Shown here: positions 6,140 to 11,868 of the stretch, piece by piece
Layout of the letters: each line of letters opens with the position of its first letter
Numbering within the stretch: the first letter of the stretch is position 1
Assembly (NCBI GenBank): GCA_030598305.1
Contig: JAUVQC010000018.1
Coordinates: 1-11,868 of the forward strand
Source of the DNA: Actinomycetes bacterium
Lineage (GTDB): Bacteria; Actinomycetota; Acidimicrobiia; UBA5794
Direction of reading: 5' to 3'
DNA: 11,868 bases
Notes under the pieces: model-generated
Databases searched by the model: none
Told to the model about the DNA's origin: nothing
Seen by the model: only the letters and a program-made list of their open reading frames with translations
Position numbers and translations under genes: made by a program

Positions 6140-7741
6140 ATGGATGTTGCGCTGATCGTCGTCGCCTACGCATTTGGTCTGCTCTCTGCCCGCGTCCGAC
6201 TCCCGCCTCTGGTCGGATATCTCGCGGCGGGTTTCGTGCTGCATGCATTCGGATTCGAGACCACCGCGGGAATCGAGACCCTCGCTCAGGTCGGCGTGTA
6301 TCTGCTCTTGTTCACGATAGGTCTCAAGTTGAACATCGGTTTTCTGACCCGACCAGCCGTTTGGGGCACGGCGACGATTCAGATGACCGTCATCTCGCTT
6401 CTGATAGCCTGCGTGCTGGTCGGCATCGGAGCGCTCGGTCTCCCCCTCGCCAGCGGACTGGATCTGGAACACGCGTTGATGCTGGGATTCGCGTTTTCGT
6501 TCTCCAGCACCGTCCTCGCCGTCAAGCTCCTCGAGACAATGAACGAGTCGGGTTCCCTTGCAGGCCGAGCCGCGGTCGGCGTTCTGATCATCCAGGACGT
6601 GTTCGCGGTCGTGTTCCTCACGCTGACCGCAAGCACGTCTCCGACATGGATGGCGATACCCATTGTCCTGGGCATCGTCGCACTGCGCCCCACCTTTGGC
6701 TGGCTCGTGTCTCGCAGCGGGCACGGCGAGCTGCTCGTTCTACTCGGATTCATGCTCGCCGTTGGAATCGGAGCAGGCGGATTTGAGCTCGTTGGCCTCA
6801 AACCAGAACTCGGAGCCCTGCTTGCCGGTATTGCTGTCTCGACCAATCCGCGAGCGGGTGAGATGGCGGACCGTCTCCTCGACTTCAAGGACCTGTTCCT
6901 CGTCGGGTTCTTTCTCTCCATTGGGCTTGCGGGCACACCCCCGATCGGTGCCTACTTCGTTGCGGGCATGATGCTGCTTCTCATCCCTCTCAAGGGTGCG
7001 TTGTTTTTCGTACTGTTCACTCGATTCCGGTTGAGAACACGCACAGCTCTCCACTCCTCGTTGACCCTGTCGACGTACAGCGAGTTCGGTCTGATCGTGG
7101 CCAGCGCCAGTCTCGCAACCGGATACATCGATCAGGAATGGGTCTCGGCGATCGCTGTTGCCGTTGCTGGATCGTTCGTTGTTGCATCGATTGTCAACAC
7201 GGCCCGGTATCGAATCTACGGGAAGATCGCTGATCGTCTCACGATCTTCGAACGACAGCCGCCCTTGCCTGAGGATGCTGTCCTCGATTGCGGATACGCA
7301 CGGATCCTTGTCGTCGGTATGGGGCGTGTCGGGGCGGGAGCATACGATGAGATCGCCCTTCGACGCGGCGAGGTTGTCGTCGGAGTGGACCGCAGTGAGC
7401 GAGCAGCGGCATACCACAAGGGACGGGGGCGCAACGTCATACGAGGTGATGCCCTCGACCGGGACTTCTGGGTGCGGCTCCGATTTCGTGAAGACGTCGA
7501 GCTGGTTCTGATAGCGACGGACAACCACACGTCGAACCTCGAGTGCGTTGCACGTGTAGAGGAGTACCTGCCCGATGCCGAGATCGCCGCGATAGCGAGG
7601 TACCCAGATCAGGTTGCCGAACTCACCGACGCTGGCGTTGACTTCGCCCGGAACCTCTACGAGGAAGCCGGGCAGGGGCTTGCAGATGATGCGATCGCGG
7701 TTTTGTGGGGGTCCGGCGAATCGTCGGAACGTGATTCGTAA
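6140..7741 (+). CDS. Kef-type CPA2 cation:proton antiporter with RCK/TrkA-N domain
   Basis: A 533-residue inner-membrane protein. Residues 1-355 form the CPA2 exchanger domain with about a dozen membrane segments, including PPLVGYLAAGFVLHAFGFE (22-40), FAFSFSSTVLAVKLLE (117-132) and GVLIIQDVFAVVFL (147-160). The QD pair (D153) is the conserved ion-binding aspartate region. Residues ~385-533 form an RCK/TrkA-N regulatory domain with the nucleotide loop LVVGMGRVGAGAYDEI (390-405), VVGVDRSE (413-420) and GDALD (436-440). Such proteins exchange K+ or Na+ for H+, gated by nucleotide or thiol ligands. ATG 6140 was chosen because homology begins there; the open frame upstream has no membrane character. 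An AAGG lies 9-10 nt before it. Which ion is carried cannot be told. Confidence 0.92.
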   Translation: MDVALIVVAYAFGLLSARVRLPPLVGYLAAGFVLHAFGFETTAGIETLAQVGVYLLLFTIGLKLNIGFLTRPAVWGTATIQMTVISLLIACVLVGIGALGLPLASGLDLEHALMLGFAFSFSSTVLAVKLLETMNESGSLAGRAAVGVLIIQDVFAVVFLTLTASTSPTWMAIPIVLGIVALRPTFGWLVSRSGHGELLVLLGFMLAVGIGAGGFELVGLKPELGALLAGIAVSTNPRAGEMADRLLDFKDLFLVGFFLSIGLAGTPPIGAYFVAGMMLLLIPLKGALFFVLFTRFRLRTRTALHSSLTLSTYSEFGLIVASASLATGYIDQEWVSAIAVAVAGSFVVASIVNTARYRIYGKIADRLTIFERQPPLPEDAVLDCGYARILVVGMGRVGAGAYDEIALRRGEVVVGVDRSERAAAYHKGRGRNVIRGDALDRDFWVRLRFREDVELVLIATDNHTSNLECVARVEEYLPDAEIAAIARYPDQVAELTDAGVDFARNLYEEAGQGLADDAIAVLWGSGESSERDS

Positions 7742-7901
7742 GTTGCGGCCTTCGAGATATCAACATGGAAGTCTCGTATCGGCATCTTTCGGGTCATCAC
7801 GGCACGTCACCAGTCAGGCGTGGCCAACCCCGCGAACAACCAAGGGGTAGAGACACGATCCCGCGAACGAGTTGATAGCTGCTCGTCCGGATCTCGACGG
7901 G

Positions 7902-7961
7902 CGCCCATATCCGGCAATATGTATGACCTCAGAGGGCGAGCATATGTGCCGTTATGGGCGG
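7902..7961 (+). repeat. Dispersed 60-bp imperfect palindrome, copy C (best copy)
   Basis: The left arm CGCCCATATCCGGCAATATG folds back on the right arm. The reverse complement of the right arm is CGCCCATAACGGCACATATG. The outer 8 bp are perfect, then small bulges, then GGCA and TATG pair again, leaving a loop of about 19 nt. It lies between the convergent antiporter and lipoprotein genes, 12 bp beyond the lipoprotein stop codon, so it could act as a terminator there. Confidence 0.85.
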
Positions 7962-7973
7962 CTGTGAGAACAC

Positions 7974-8735
7974 TTATGGTGTTCGATTGGCGCCGTACTC
8001 TTTCACTGTTTCCCGTGCGATTCGTTGCAGGAACGTGGCTTCGTCTTCAGCGATTCCTTCGGGCAGATATGCGAGAGTCACTGGATGCTCTGAGCCGAAT
8101 ATCGTCAGATAGATGACGTTCACCGCAAGATATCCACCATACGTGCTTTGGTGGACATCATCGGACCCGATCAAGTTGATCTCGGGACGTTCCTCCGAAG
8201 CTCGTATGAACGCAAGTCCGACAGGCGCAACATCGACACCGAGTTCGGCTGCGATGTCGGAGTACGCCTGAACGATCTCGTCCATCGGGAGCGCACCTGG
8301 GCGGTCCCACTCCGGCGGTATGAACAGAACAGGCCTAGCCGCCGTGTCTCTGACCGTTCCAACAAGGAGCCGTGCATGTTCCTTGAACGAATCGACGCCT
8401 GCTATGGCGACGGCGCCCTGCAGCACGACAACGTCGTATGCACCATCGGTGATGATCTCTGGTGTGTTTGTCTTCCAATGAAACTCGAACGTCGCGCCGC
8501 CCCGGGTACGTTGATCCGTCTCGACGGATGGTGGCGGTGTTGCCGATGCTGAGAGTTCGGTGAACTGCTCGCCCATACCCGGGGGCCAGTGGGTGGCGCT
8601 GTTGCCCACGAACAAGATCCTCGTCGCCGCCGTAGCCGACTCTGCAGGGACGGCTGGAGCCGAAGCACCGCTGGTACAGGCTTGCAATACAAGCGCAACA
8701 GCAACTATCAAGAAGCCAACCGGCCGAAACTTCAT
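7974..8735 (-). CDS. SGNH/GDSL-like hydrolase lipoprotein
   Basis: A 253-residue exported lipoprotein. The signal peptide (MKFRPVGFLIVAVALVLQAC) ends in the lipobox LQAC, so C20 is the lipidated residue. The mature part has the SGNH blocks: ILFVGNSATHW (40-50, with GNS in place of GDS and S46 as the nucleophile), RGGATFEFHW (78-87, block II Gly), YDVVVLQGA (100-108, block III region) and SDDVHQSTYGGYLA (191-204, the DxxH pair D192/H195). It resembles the DUF4886-like branch. It is probably an ester or acyl hydrolase at the outer face of the membrane; substrate unknown. ATG 8735 was chosen because the signal peptide starts there and AGGGGGA lies 5-6 nt upstream. The longer frame back to 8789 runs into palindrome half-copy D. 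Confidence 0.87.
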   Translation of the reverse strand: MKFRPVGFLIVAVALVLQACTSGASAPAVPAESATAATRILFVGNSATHWPPGMGEQFTELSASATPPPSVETDQRTRGGATFEFHWKTNTPEIITDGAYDVVVLQGAVAIAGVDSFKEHARLLVGTVRDTAARPVLFIPPEWDRPGALPMDEIVQAYSDIAAELGVDVAPVGLAFIRASEERPEINLIGSDDVHQSTYGGYLAVNVIYLTIFGSEHPVTLAYLPEGIAEDEATFLQRIARETVKEYGANRTP

Positions 8736-8766
8736 CAGCGTCCCCCTACCTCGTCGAACGTGCACC

Positions 8767-8795
8767 GGAGCGAGCATATGTGCCGTCATGGGCGG
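8767..8795 (+). repeat. Right-half copy D of the dispersed palindrome
   Basis: GCGAGCATATGTGCCG followed by TCATGGGCGG matches the right half of copy C with one substitution (C for T). The expected left half is not recognisable in the preceding 35 bp. It lies 32 bp upstream of the lipoprotein start, in the divergent region before the propeller gene. Confidence 0.7.
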
Positions 8796-8868
8796 GCTTC
8801 TTACGGCGGTACCAGTGCCGGTCAGGCCGAGGACTCATCGATATTGGTACTTCGTCGCTCTCTCTGAA

Positions 8869-8943
8869 CATACATGTCCACATCTCCAGCGTTCCCCCGA
8901 TTTCAGGACTATCGGGTGATGCCTTCCCGTGCGGACATGTGTG
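8869..8943. repeat. Nested inverted repeat upstream of propeller gene
   Basis: CATACATGTCC (8869-8879) and GGACATGTGTG (8933-8943) are complementary over 10 of 11 positions. Centred between them, CCCGAT (8896-8901) pairs perfectly with ATCGGG (8911-8916). The element could form a two-tier hairpin or a regulator site in the divergent region. Its right arm overlaps the 31-bp direct repeat. Confidence 0.5.
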
Positions 8944-8965
8944 TAACGAGCGCTCGGCGTTCGAG
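8935..8965 (+). repeat. 31-bp direct repeat, upstream copy
   Basis: It runs ACATGT, four variable bases, AACGAGCG, then ends TTCGAG, and matches the copy at 10088-10118 at 24 of 31 positions. The two copies bracket the propeller gene. The GCGCTCG and CGAGCGC within and just after it also form a perfect 7-bp hairpin (8950-8968). Confidence 0.6.
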
Positions 8966-8971
8966 CGCCTG

Positions 8972-8977
8972 TATAAC
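8972..8977 (+). promoter_or_regulatory. Candidate -10 box for the propeller gene
   Basis: TATAAC, one mismatch from TATAAT, lies 45 bp upstream of the ATG, right after the small hairpin at 8950-8968. No good -35 is visible, so the call is tentative. Confidence 0.3.
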
Positions 8978-9021
8978 TCGAGACGACTGGATAGGCGGTC
9001 CTTGAGTGGGAGGGGAACCGT

Positions 9022-10044
9022 ATGAGCAAACGAAGACGAGGAACGAGGATCATCTTGGGGGTCGCTGTCGCCCTCATCGGCTTGGTGATGGCGAGAGTGG
9101 CCGGTACTCCGGCTGATGCCGACGTGGGGGTTGTAATTGTCGCGTCATTCGACGAGGCGCAAGAACTGCCTGAGGGTCTCACCATCGACAAGCGAGGCAA
9201 TATGTACGTCACCATGGGCTTCCCCTTCTGGTGGGCTTCTGGCGATGGACAGATCAGAAAGATCAGCCCCGACGGGACCGAGACAGAATTGGCCTTCTTC
9301 GAAGATGGCCAAGGTCCGGCCGGGGTCGTGGTGAACGCTCGCGGTGACATCTACTTCGCCTGGCCCAACCCCGGCAATCCAGACACCAACGGCATCTATC
9401 GCCTCTACGACGACGGGAACGTGGAACGATTGCCCGGGTCCGAGGACATCGTCCTAGCCAACGGTCTCGCTTTCGATAGGCATGACAACTTGTTCGTCAG
9501 CGACTCGGCTCTCGGCATCATCTGGCGGATGCCCGCGGATGGGTCGGGTCCGGCCGAGGAGTGGGCCGCAGATCCGTTGCTCGGGGGATGCGGTGACGTG
9601 GGAGCCAACGGTGTGGCCCTATGGAAGGACACCGTCTATGTGGCTAACACATTCCGGGGTCTGCTGGTGAGTATCCCGATCCTTGACGATGGTTCGGCGG
9701 GACCTGCGACGTTGGTAGCCGGCGACAACACCAACGAGTGCGACTTCGATGAACTGTGGGGCATGGATGGGATCGCCCTGGATGTGCACGGCAACGTGTA
9801 TGCCCTGTTGGTGCTCCAGAACAAGCTGGTGCGTATCGATCCGAGCGACGGGTCGTACGATGTGCTACTCACCGAGGAGGATGGTCTCTACAACCCGGCG
9901 AGCATCGCTTTCGGTACCGGGAAGGGTGACCGGAAGAGCGTCTTCATGGTCAACTATGCGCTGATCCCTCCGGCTCCTGCAGACAGCCTGGGCCCGGCGG
10001 TGTTGAAGTTCGACGTGGGTGTGCCTGGCCTGCCACTGACATAG
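9022..10044 (+). CDS. Secreted beta-propeller protein, SMP-30/NHL-like
   Basis: A 340-residue exported protein. The N-terminus is a signal peptide or anchor: MSKRRRG, then a hydrophobic run IILGVAVALIGLVMA (10-24). The rest is made of repeating propeller blades with the GLTIDKRGNMYVT pattern (52-64), recurring as GVVVNARGDIYFA (101-113), GLAFDRHDNLFVSD (148-161), GVALWKDTVYVAN (197-209) and GIALDVHGNVYAL (250-262). This is the six-bladed layout of SMP-30/gluconolactonase and NHL proteins. Only two cysteines (C190, C240) occur and could form a disulfide outside the cell. Substrate and activity are not evident; it may bind sugars or be a scaffold. The ATG has a good GGGAGGGG 6 nt upstream. The gene is bracketed by 31-bp direct repeats, with a strong hairpin downstream. 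Confidence 0.82.
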   Translation: MSKRRRGTRIILGVAVALIGLVMARVAGTPADADVGVVIVASFDEAQELPEGLTIDKRGNMYVTMGFPFWWASGDGQIRKISPDGTETELAFFEDGQGPAGVVVNARGDIYFAWPNPGNPDTNGIYRLYDDGNVERLPGSEDIVLANGLAFDRHDNLFVSDSALGIIWRMPADGSGPAEEWAADPLLGGCGDVGANGVALWKDTVYVANTFRGLLVSIPILDDGSAGPATLVAGDNTNECDFDELWGMDGIALDVHGNVYALLVLQNKLVRIDPSDGSYDVLLTEEDGLYNPASIAFGTGKGDRKSVFMVNYALIPPAPADSLGPAVLKFDVGVPGLPLT

Positions 10045-10087
10045 AACAAGGTCTGAAGCCAACCGAGATCGGATCCCGAACGTCACA

Positions 10088-10118
10088 ACATGTACTCAAC
10101 GAGCGATCAGCATTCGAG
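10088..10118 (+). repeat. 31-bp direct repeat, downstream copy
   Basis: It matches 8935-8965 at 24 of 31 positions: ACATGT, AACGAGCG and TTCGAG are identical, and the differences cluster in the four spacer bases. It starts 44 bp after the propeller stop codon. A short GGATCCCGA also occurs on each side of it (10071-10079 and 10137-10145). Confidence 0.6.
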
Positions 10119-10148
10119 AGAGAGCGACCGGGATGGGGATCCCGAGTG

Positions 10149-10180
10149 ATGGAGGGCCCACTCAACGGCGGGCCCTCCAT
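10149..10180 (+). terminator. Strong hairpin, probable terminator of the propeller gene
   Basis: ATGGAGGGCCC (10149-10159) and GGGCCCTCCAT (10170-10180) form a perfect 11-bp stem around a 10-nt loop, about 105 bp after the propeller stop. There is no T-run after it (TGCCATACTT follows). It is therefore either a non-canonical GC-rich terminator, common in actinobacteria, or a stabilising stem-loop. Confidence 0.65.
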
Positions 10181-10464
10181 TGCCATACTTCCGAGCATCC
10201 AGCACCAGGAGTGCGCTGAGCAATACACGTCGCCCATCTCGACGATCAGGCATCACGACGCGCTGCGGCTTCGGCTGTGCCGCTGCAACACAAGGAGTGG
10301 CGGAACGTCATTCTTGCGCTTAGCGCCTGACCGCCGACCTGGACAACGGCACTGCTCAACACGCTCCTAGACAGACTCAGCCAGGCGAGTCCGCATCTAC
10401 CTGCTCACCAGCACTCAGGCACAGACAACGGACCCGCTAGCCCTCGACACGGGAGCGCTCAGGA

Positions 10465-10490
10465 GCGCATACCCGGCAATGTGTGCGGTC
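10465..10490 (+). repeat. Degenerate left-half copy F of the dispersed palindrome
   Basis: GCGCATACCCGGCAATGTGT followed by GCGGTC aligns with the left half and loop start of copy E (CGCCCATATCCGGCAATATG followed by GGCGGTC). No clear right half follows. The match is partial, so the call is tentative. Confidence 0.4.
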
Positions 10491-10639
10491 AGCCGTATCA
10501 GCCGTCAGGCGTGACCGACAGAATCTCGGCCGTAGCCAATGACGTTGTGCTGCCCGCAAGGGCTTCGGCGTTAGCCTGCGTCATCGGTGACGACGATCTG
10601 CAATCGTCGCACCTCGCTCGAAGCTCGAGGAGATGAACC

Positions 10640-10891
10640 ATGGACGGCGTCGCGATCGCCGCACTCGGCGGACTGCTCATCTCACTGGTCGTACGGGCCC
10701 GGTGGGTGGATTCCGTCTTCGCCCCTCCATGGCGCACGGCGAAGCTTGTAGGCATGGCGGTCGCACTCGCTCTTGCCATCTTCTACCCGCTCGGTTGGGG
10801 AGCGGTGCTACTCGTAACCGGAGCGATGCTGATCGAGCCCATCCTCCTGCGGCGTCCGCCCGGGGGCAACGACGGGCCGACAATTCGGTGA
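10640..10891 (+). CDS. Small hypothetical membrane protein
   Basis: An 83-residue protein with two or three membrane segments: VAIAALGGLLISLVV (residues 4-18), LVGMAVALALAIFYPLGW (36-53) and AVLLVTGAMLIEPILL (55-70). A short amphipathic linker (RARWVDSVFAPPWRTAK) separates the first two. The C-terminal tail RRPPGGNDGPTIR is hydrophilic. No family is recognised. The ATG at 10640 has a good GAGGAG 7 nt upstream, and the hydrophobic pattern supports a real gene; the overlapping frames on either strand lack such a pattern. It lies between palindrome copies F and E. Confidence 0.65.
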   Translation: MDGVAIAALGGLLISLVVRARWVDSVFAPPWRTAKLVGMAVALALAIFYPLGWGAVLLVTGAMLIEPILLRRPPGGNDGPTIR

Positions 10892-10922
10892 CGGATCAGG
10901 AGTAGAACCCTCGCTTCCTGCC

Positions 10923-10981
10923 CGCCCATATCCGGCAATATGGGCGGTCGGATCAGGCGAACATGGGTGCCGTATGTGCGG
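10923..10981 (+). repeat. Dispersed 60-bp imperfect palindrome, copy E
   Basis: A 59-bp copy with the same left arm as C (CGCCCATATCCGGCAATATG). The right arm is diverged: ACATGGGTGCCG, then TATGTGCGG. The outer stem carries one mismatch. It lies 31 bp after the stop of the small membrane protein gene and before the last methyltransferase gene. Confidence 0.8.
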
Positions 10982-11071
10982 GTCCTCACCTTTTGGTCGT
11001 ACCGGATCTGGTCGAGATTGAGCATGGACCGGAGCGGCCGCCGAGGCGCGTGACGCACTCCTTCGAGCAAA

Positions 11072-11093
11072 TCCCGACCTATGGGTCTCGGGA
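11072..11093. other. Small stem-loop upstream of the last gene
   Basis: TCCCG (11072-11076) pairs with CGGGA (11089-11093), and the next three bases ACC pair with GGT around a TATG loop, leaving a 2-nt bulge. It could be a short terminator for upstream transcription or part of a regulatory site; the sequence does not decide. Confidence 0.3.
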
Positions 11094-11130
11094 CTGGTCG
11101 CTGCGGGGTCGGGGCCGTCACGCGATGTTG

Positions 11131-11145
11131 TAATCTTGCGAGATG
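11131..11145 (+). promoter_or_regulatory. Candidate leaderless -10 box at the last gene's start
   Basis: TAATCT (11131-11136) fits TAnnnT and ends 6 nt before the ATG at 11143. That is the spacing at which transcription would begin at the A of the start codon, giving a leaderless mRNA. Leaderless genes are common in actinobacteria. It also supports 11143 as the start. Confidence 0.45.
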
Positions 11146-11868
11146 CACGAGAACGGGTCGGCTGATGTGTGGGAACATGCCAGAGATTGGATGGCGATGC
11201 GGCGGTTCGTCTACTACCAGCGCGAGAACCTGCTCCCCGACGACCTTGTCGAGGGCCGCGACGTCATTGACTACTCGGCTGGTCTTGGCGACCTGTCTGC
11301 ATACATCTGGTCGCTCGGTCCCTCGAGCCTTATAGCAACGGCACCTGAGCAGCATGCGCCGCGGCCATCTCTGCTGCCGGATTCGGTCGAGTGGAGGACC
11401 GGCGTCGATGCCGGCAGCATCGCCGAAGCCCTGCCGGAGGCTTCGGCTGACGTAATCCTTGCCCGGATGGTCATCCAGTTCCCGACAATGGAGGGCGACG
11501 CCGTCGATGTAGACGGGATCCTTCGACAGATGCACACTGTCTTGCGAGAAGATGGATCGATCGTCATCACAACGCACTCCTACTTCTCACTCCCGCGGTT
11601 CGAGGGCGACCACTCGGACGCAGACGACCACCTGGCGGTTGTTGATGCGGGCGTTGCCCCCCTCCTGAACGCCCAGGACACGTTCGCACGAGGCGTTGCA
11701 CGAGAAACGGCGGGCCTCATCGAGTTGGTGCGGTTCCTCAGTCTTCCACCGCGCGAAGGCCCGTTCGGGAGGACCGGCTTCGGACTGAAGGTTCCGATGC
11801 TTGTCAACTCGTTCGTCAACGAGGGCTTCACCGTCGAGGCAGTCGAGGAGATCGAACCGTTCACATTC
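11143..11868 (+). CDS. Class I SAM-dependent methyltransferase, 3' end outside window
   Basis: A frame of 242 codons, open to the right edge, so the C-terminus is not seen. It shows a class I methyltransferase plan: an N-terminal helical segment with WMAMRRFVYYQREN, motif I VIDYSAGLGDLSAYI (41-55) in the place of the usual D-x-G-x-G-x-G, a later strand SADVILARMVIQFPT (101-115), and the MHTVLREDGSIVITTHSYF stretch (130-148) typical of strand 5 and its preceding helix. Motif I is atypical, with YSAGLG replacing the GCGTG-like loop, and the acidic end of strand 2 (ATAPEQ) is unusual. Substrate unknown. It shares no close similarity with the methyltransferase at 3773. ATG 11143 was chosen from the adjacent -10 box; later ATGs (codons 17 and 19) would cut the first helix. 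Confidence 0.75.
   Translation, partial: MHENGSADVWEHARDWMAMRRFVYYQRENLLPDDLVEGRDVIDYSAGLGDLSAYIWSLGPSSLIATAPEQHAPRPSLLPDSVEWRTGVDAGSIAEALPEASADVILARMVIQFPTMEGDAVDVDGILRQMHTVLREDGSIVITTHSYFSLPRFEGDHSDADDHLAVVDAGVAPLLNAQDTFARGVARETAGLIELVRFLSLPPREGPFGRTGFGLKVPMLVNSFVNEGFTVEAVEEIEPFTF

Larger units (their letters stand above)
10045..10639. other. Long intergenic stretch without a convincing gene
   Basis: These 595 bp contain the downstream 31-bp repeat (10088-10118), a strong hairpin (10149-10180), the degenerate palindrome half-copy F (10465-10490) and small GC-rich self-complementary spots, for example GCGCT/AGCGC at 10316-10326. Between about 10181 and 10464 I see no gene, RNA or known repeat. 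A 41-codon GTG frame (10511-10636) just before the next gene is not convincing. Confidence 0.6.

Noticed and set aside
10149..10180. Hairpin as the end of a transposable element
   Set aside because: It has no partner copy in the window, no transposase and no target duplication; its place after the propeller gene fits a terminator better.
10511..10636. GTG frame of 41 codons just before the small membrane protein gene
   Set aside because: It ends 3 bp before the next ATG, as an upstream coupled ORF might, but has only a weak ribosome site and no protein-like pattern; chance is more likely.
10498..10779. Minus-strand 93-codon frame over the small membrane protein gene
   Set aside because: It is antisense to a frame with a clear membrane pattern and good Shine-Dalgarno; its translation has no recognisable feature.
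4584..10981. The 60-bp palindromes as integron attC sites
   Set aside because: They fold with bulges like attC, but the required GTTRRRY core is absent (B and C have GTTATGG, D GTCATGG, E GTATGTG), no integrase is seen, and gene orientations relative to the repeats are mixed.
4584..10981. The repeats as a CRISPR array
   Set aside because: Copies are about 1-3 kb apart with whole genes between them; there is no regular short spacer pattern and no cas gene.
10783..11577. Long minus-strand frame opposite the last methyltransferase
   Set aside because: It is antisense to motif-bearing methyltransferase codons and also runs through palindrome copy E; a shadow frame.

Overview
The window looks like a chromosomal, partly accessory segment from a moderately GC-rich actinobacterium. 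GTG and TTG starts, several genes without a clear Shine-Dalgarno, one apparently leaderless gene and the protein families all fit; an uncultured Acidimicrobiia-type lineage is a guess. No rRNA, tRNA, CRISPR array, transposase or phage gene was seen.

Left part (1-3625). A broken N-terminal kynureninase fragment enters from the left edge. It is followed by an AlkA-type DNA glycosylase (minus strand). Divergent from that is a two-gene operon with a 4-bp ATGA overlap: a DapB-fold dehydrogenase resembling 2,4-diaminopentanoate dehydrogenase, then a SpoU-family RNA 2'-O-methyltransferase. Facing it on the minus strand is another ATGA-coupled pair: a cysteine-less DsbA-like thioredoxin-fold protein and a 68-residue zinc-ribbon protein. 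The zinc-ribbon gene overlaps the SpoU gene tail to tail by 16 bp.

Middle (3626-7741). A control region dense in short repeats (three 10-bp-phased TGCAAC iterons, a hairpin, repeated TGAAACG) separates the DsbA-like pair from a SAM methyltransferase. That methyltransferase has a strong Shine-Dalgarno pointing at an ATC codon instead of ATG/GTG/TTG. A FUSC-type membrane protein (minus) and a Kef-type cation:proton antiporter with a C-terminal RCK domain (plus) follow.

Right part (7742-11868). An SGNH-like lipoprotein (minus), a secreted beta-propeller of the SMP-30/NHL type, a small membrane protein and a second SAM methyltransferase cut by the right edge.

The most unusual feature is a family of about 60-bp imperfect palindromes scattered between these genes: four full copies, one right-half copy and one degenerate left-half copy, all in the same orientation, with conserved arms and variable loops. 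Copies A and C sit between convergent genes, A supplying the stop codon of the FUSC gene; B and D sit in divergent regions; E and F flank the small membrane-protein gene. A second, unrelated 31-bp direct repeat (24/31 identical) brackets the propeller gene. Together these suggest a region assembled from, or marked by, repeat-bounded modules. Apart from the two short operons, the genes have no obvious common pathway.
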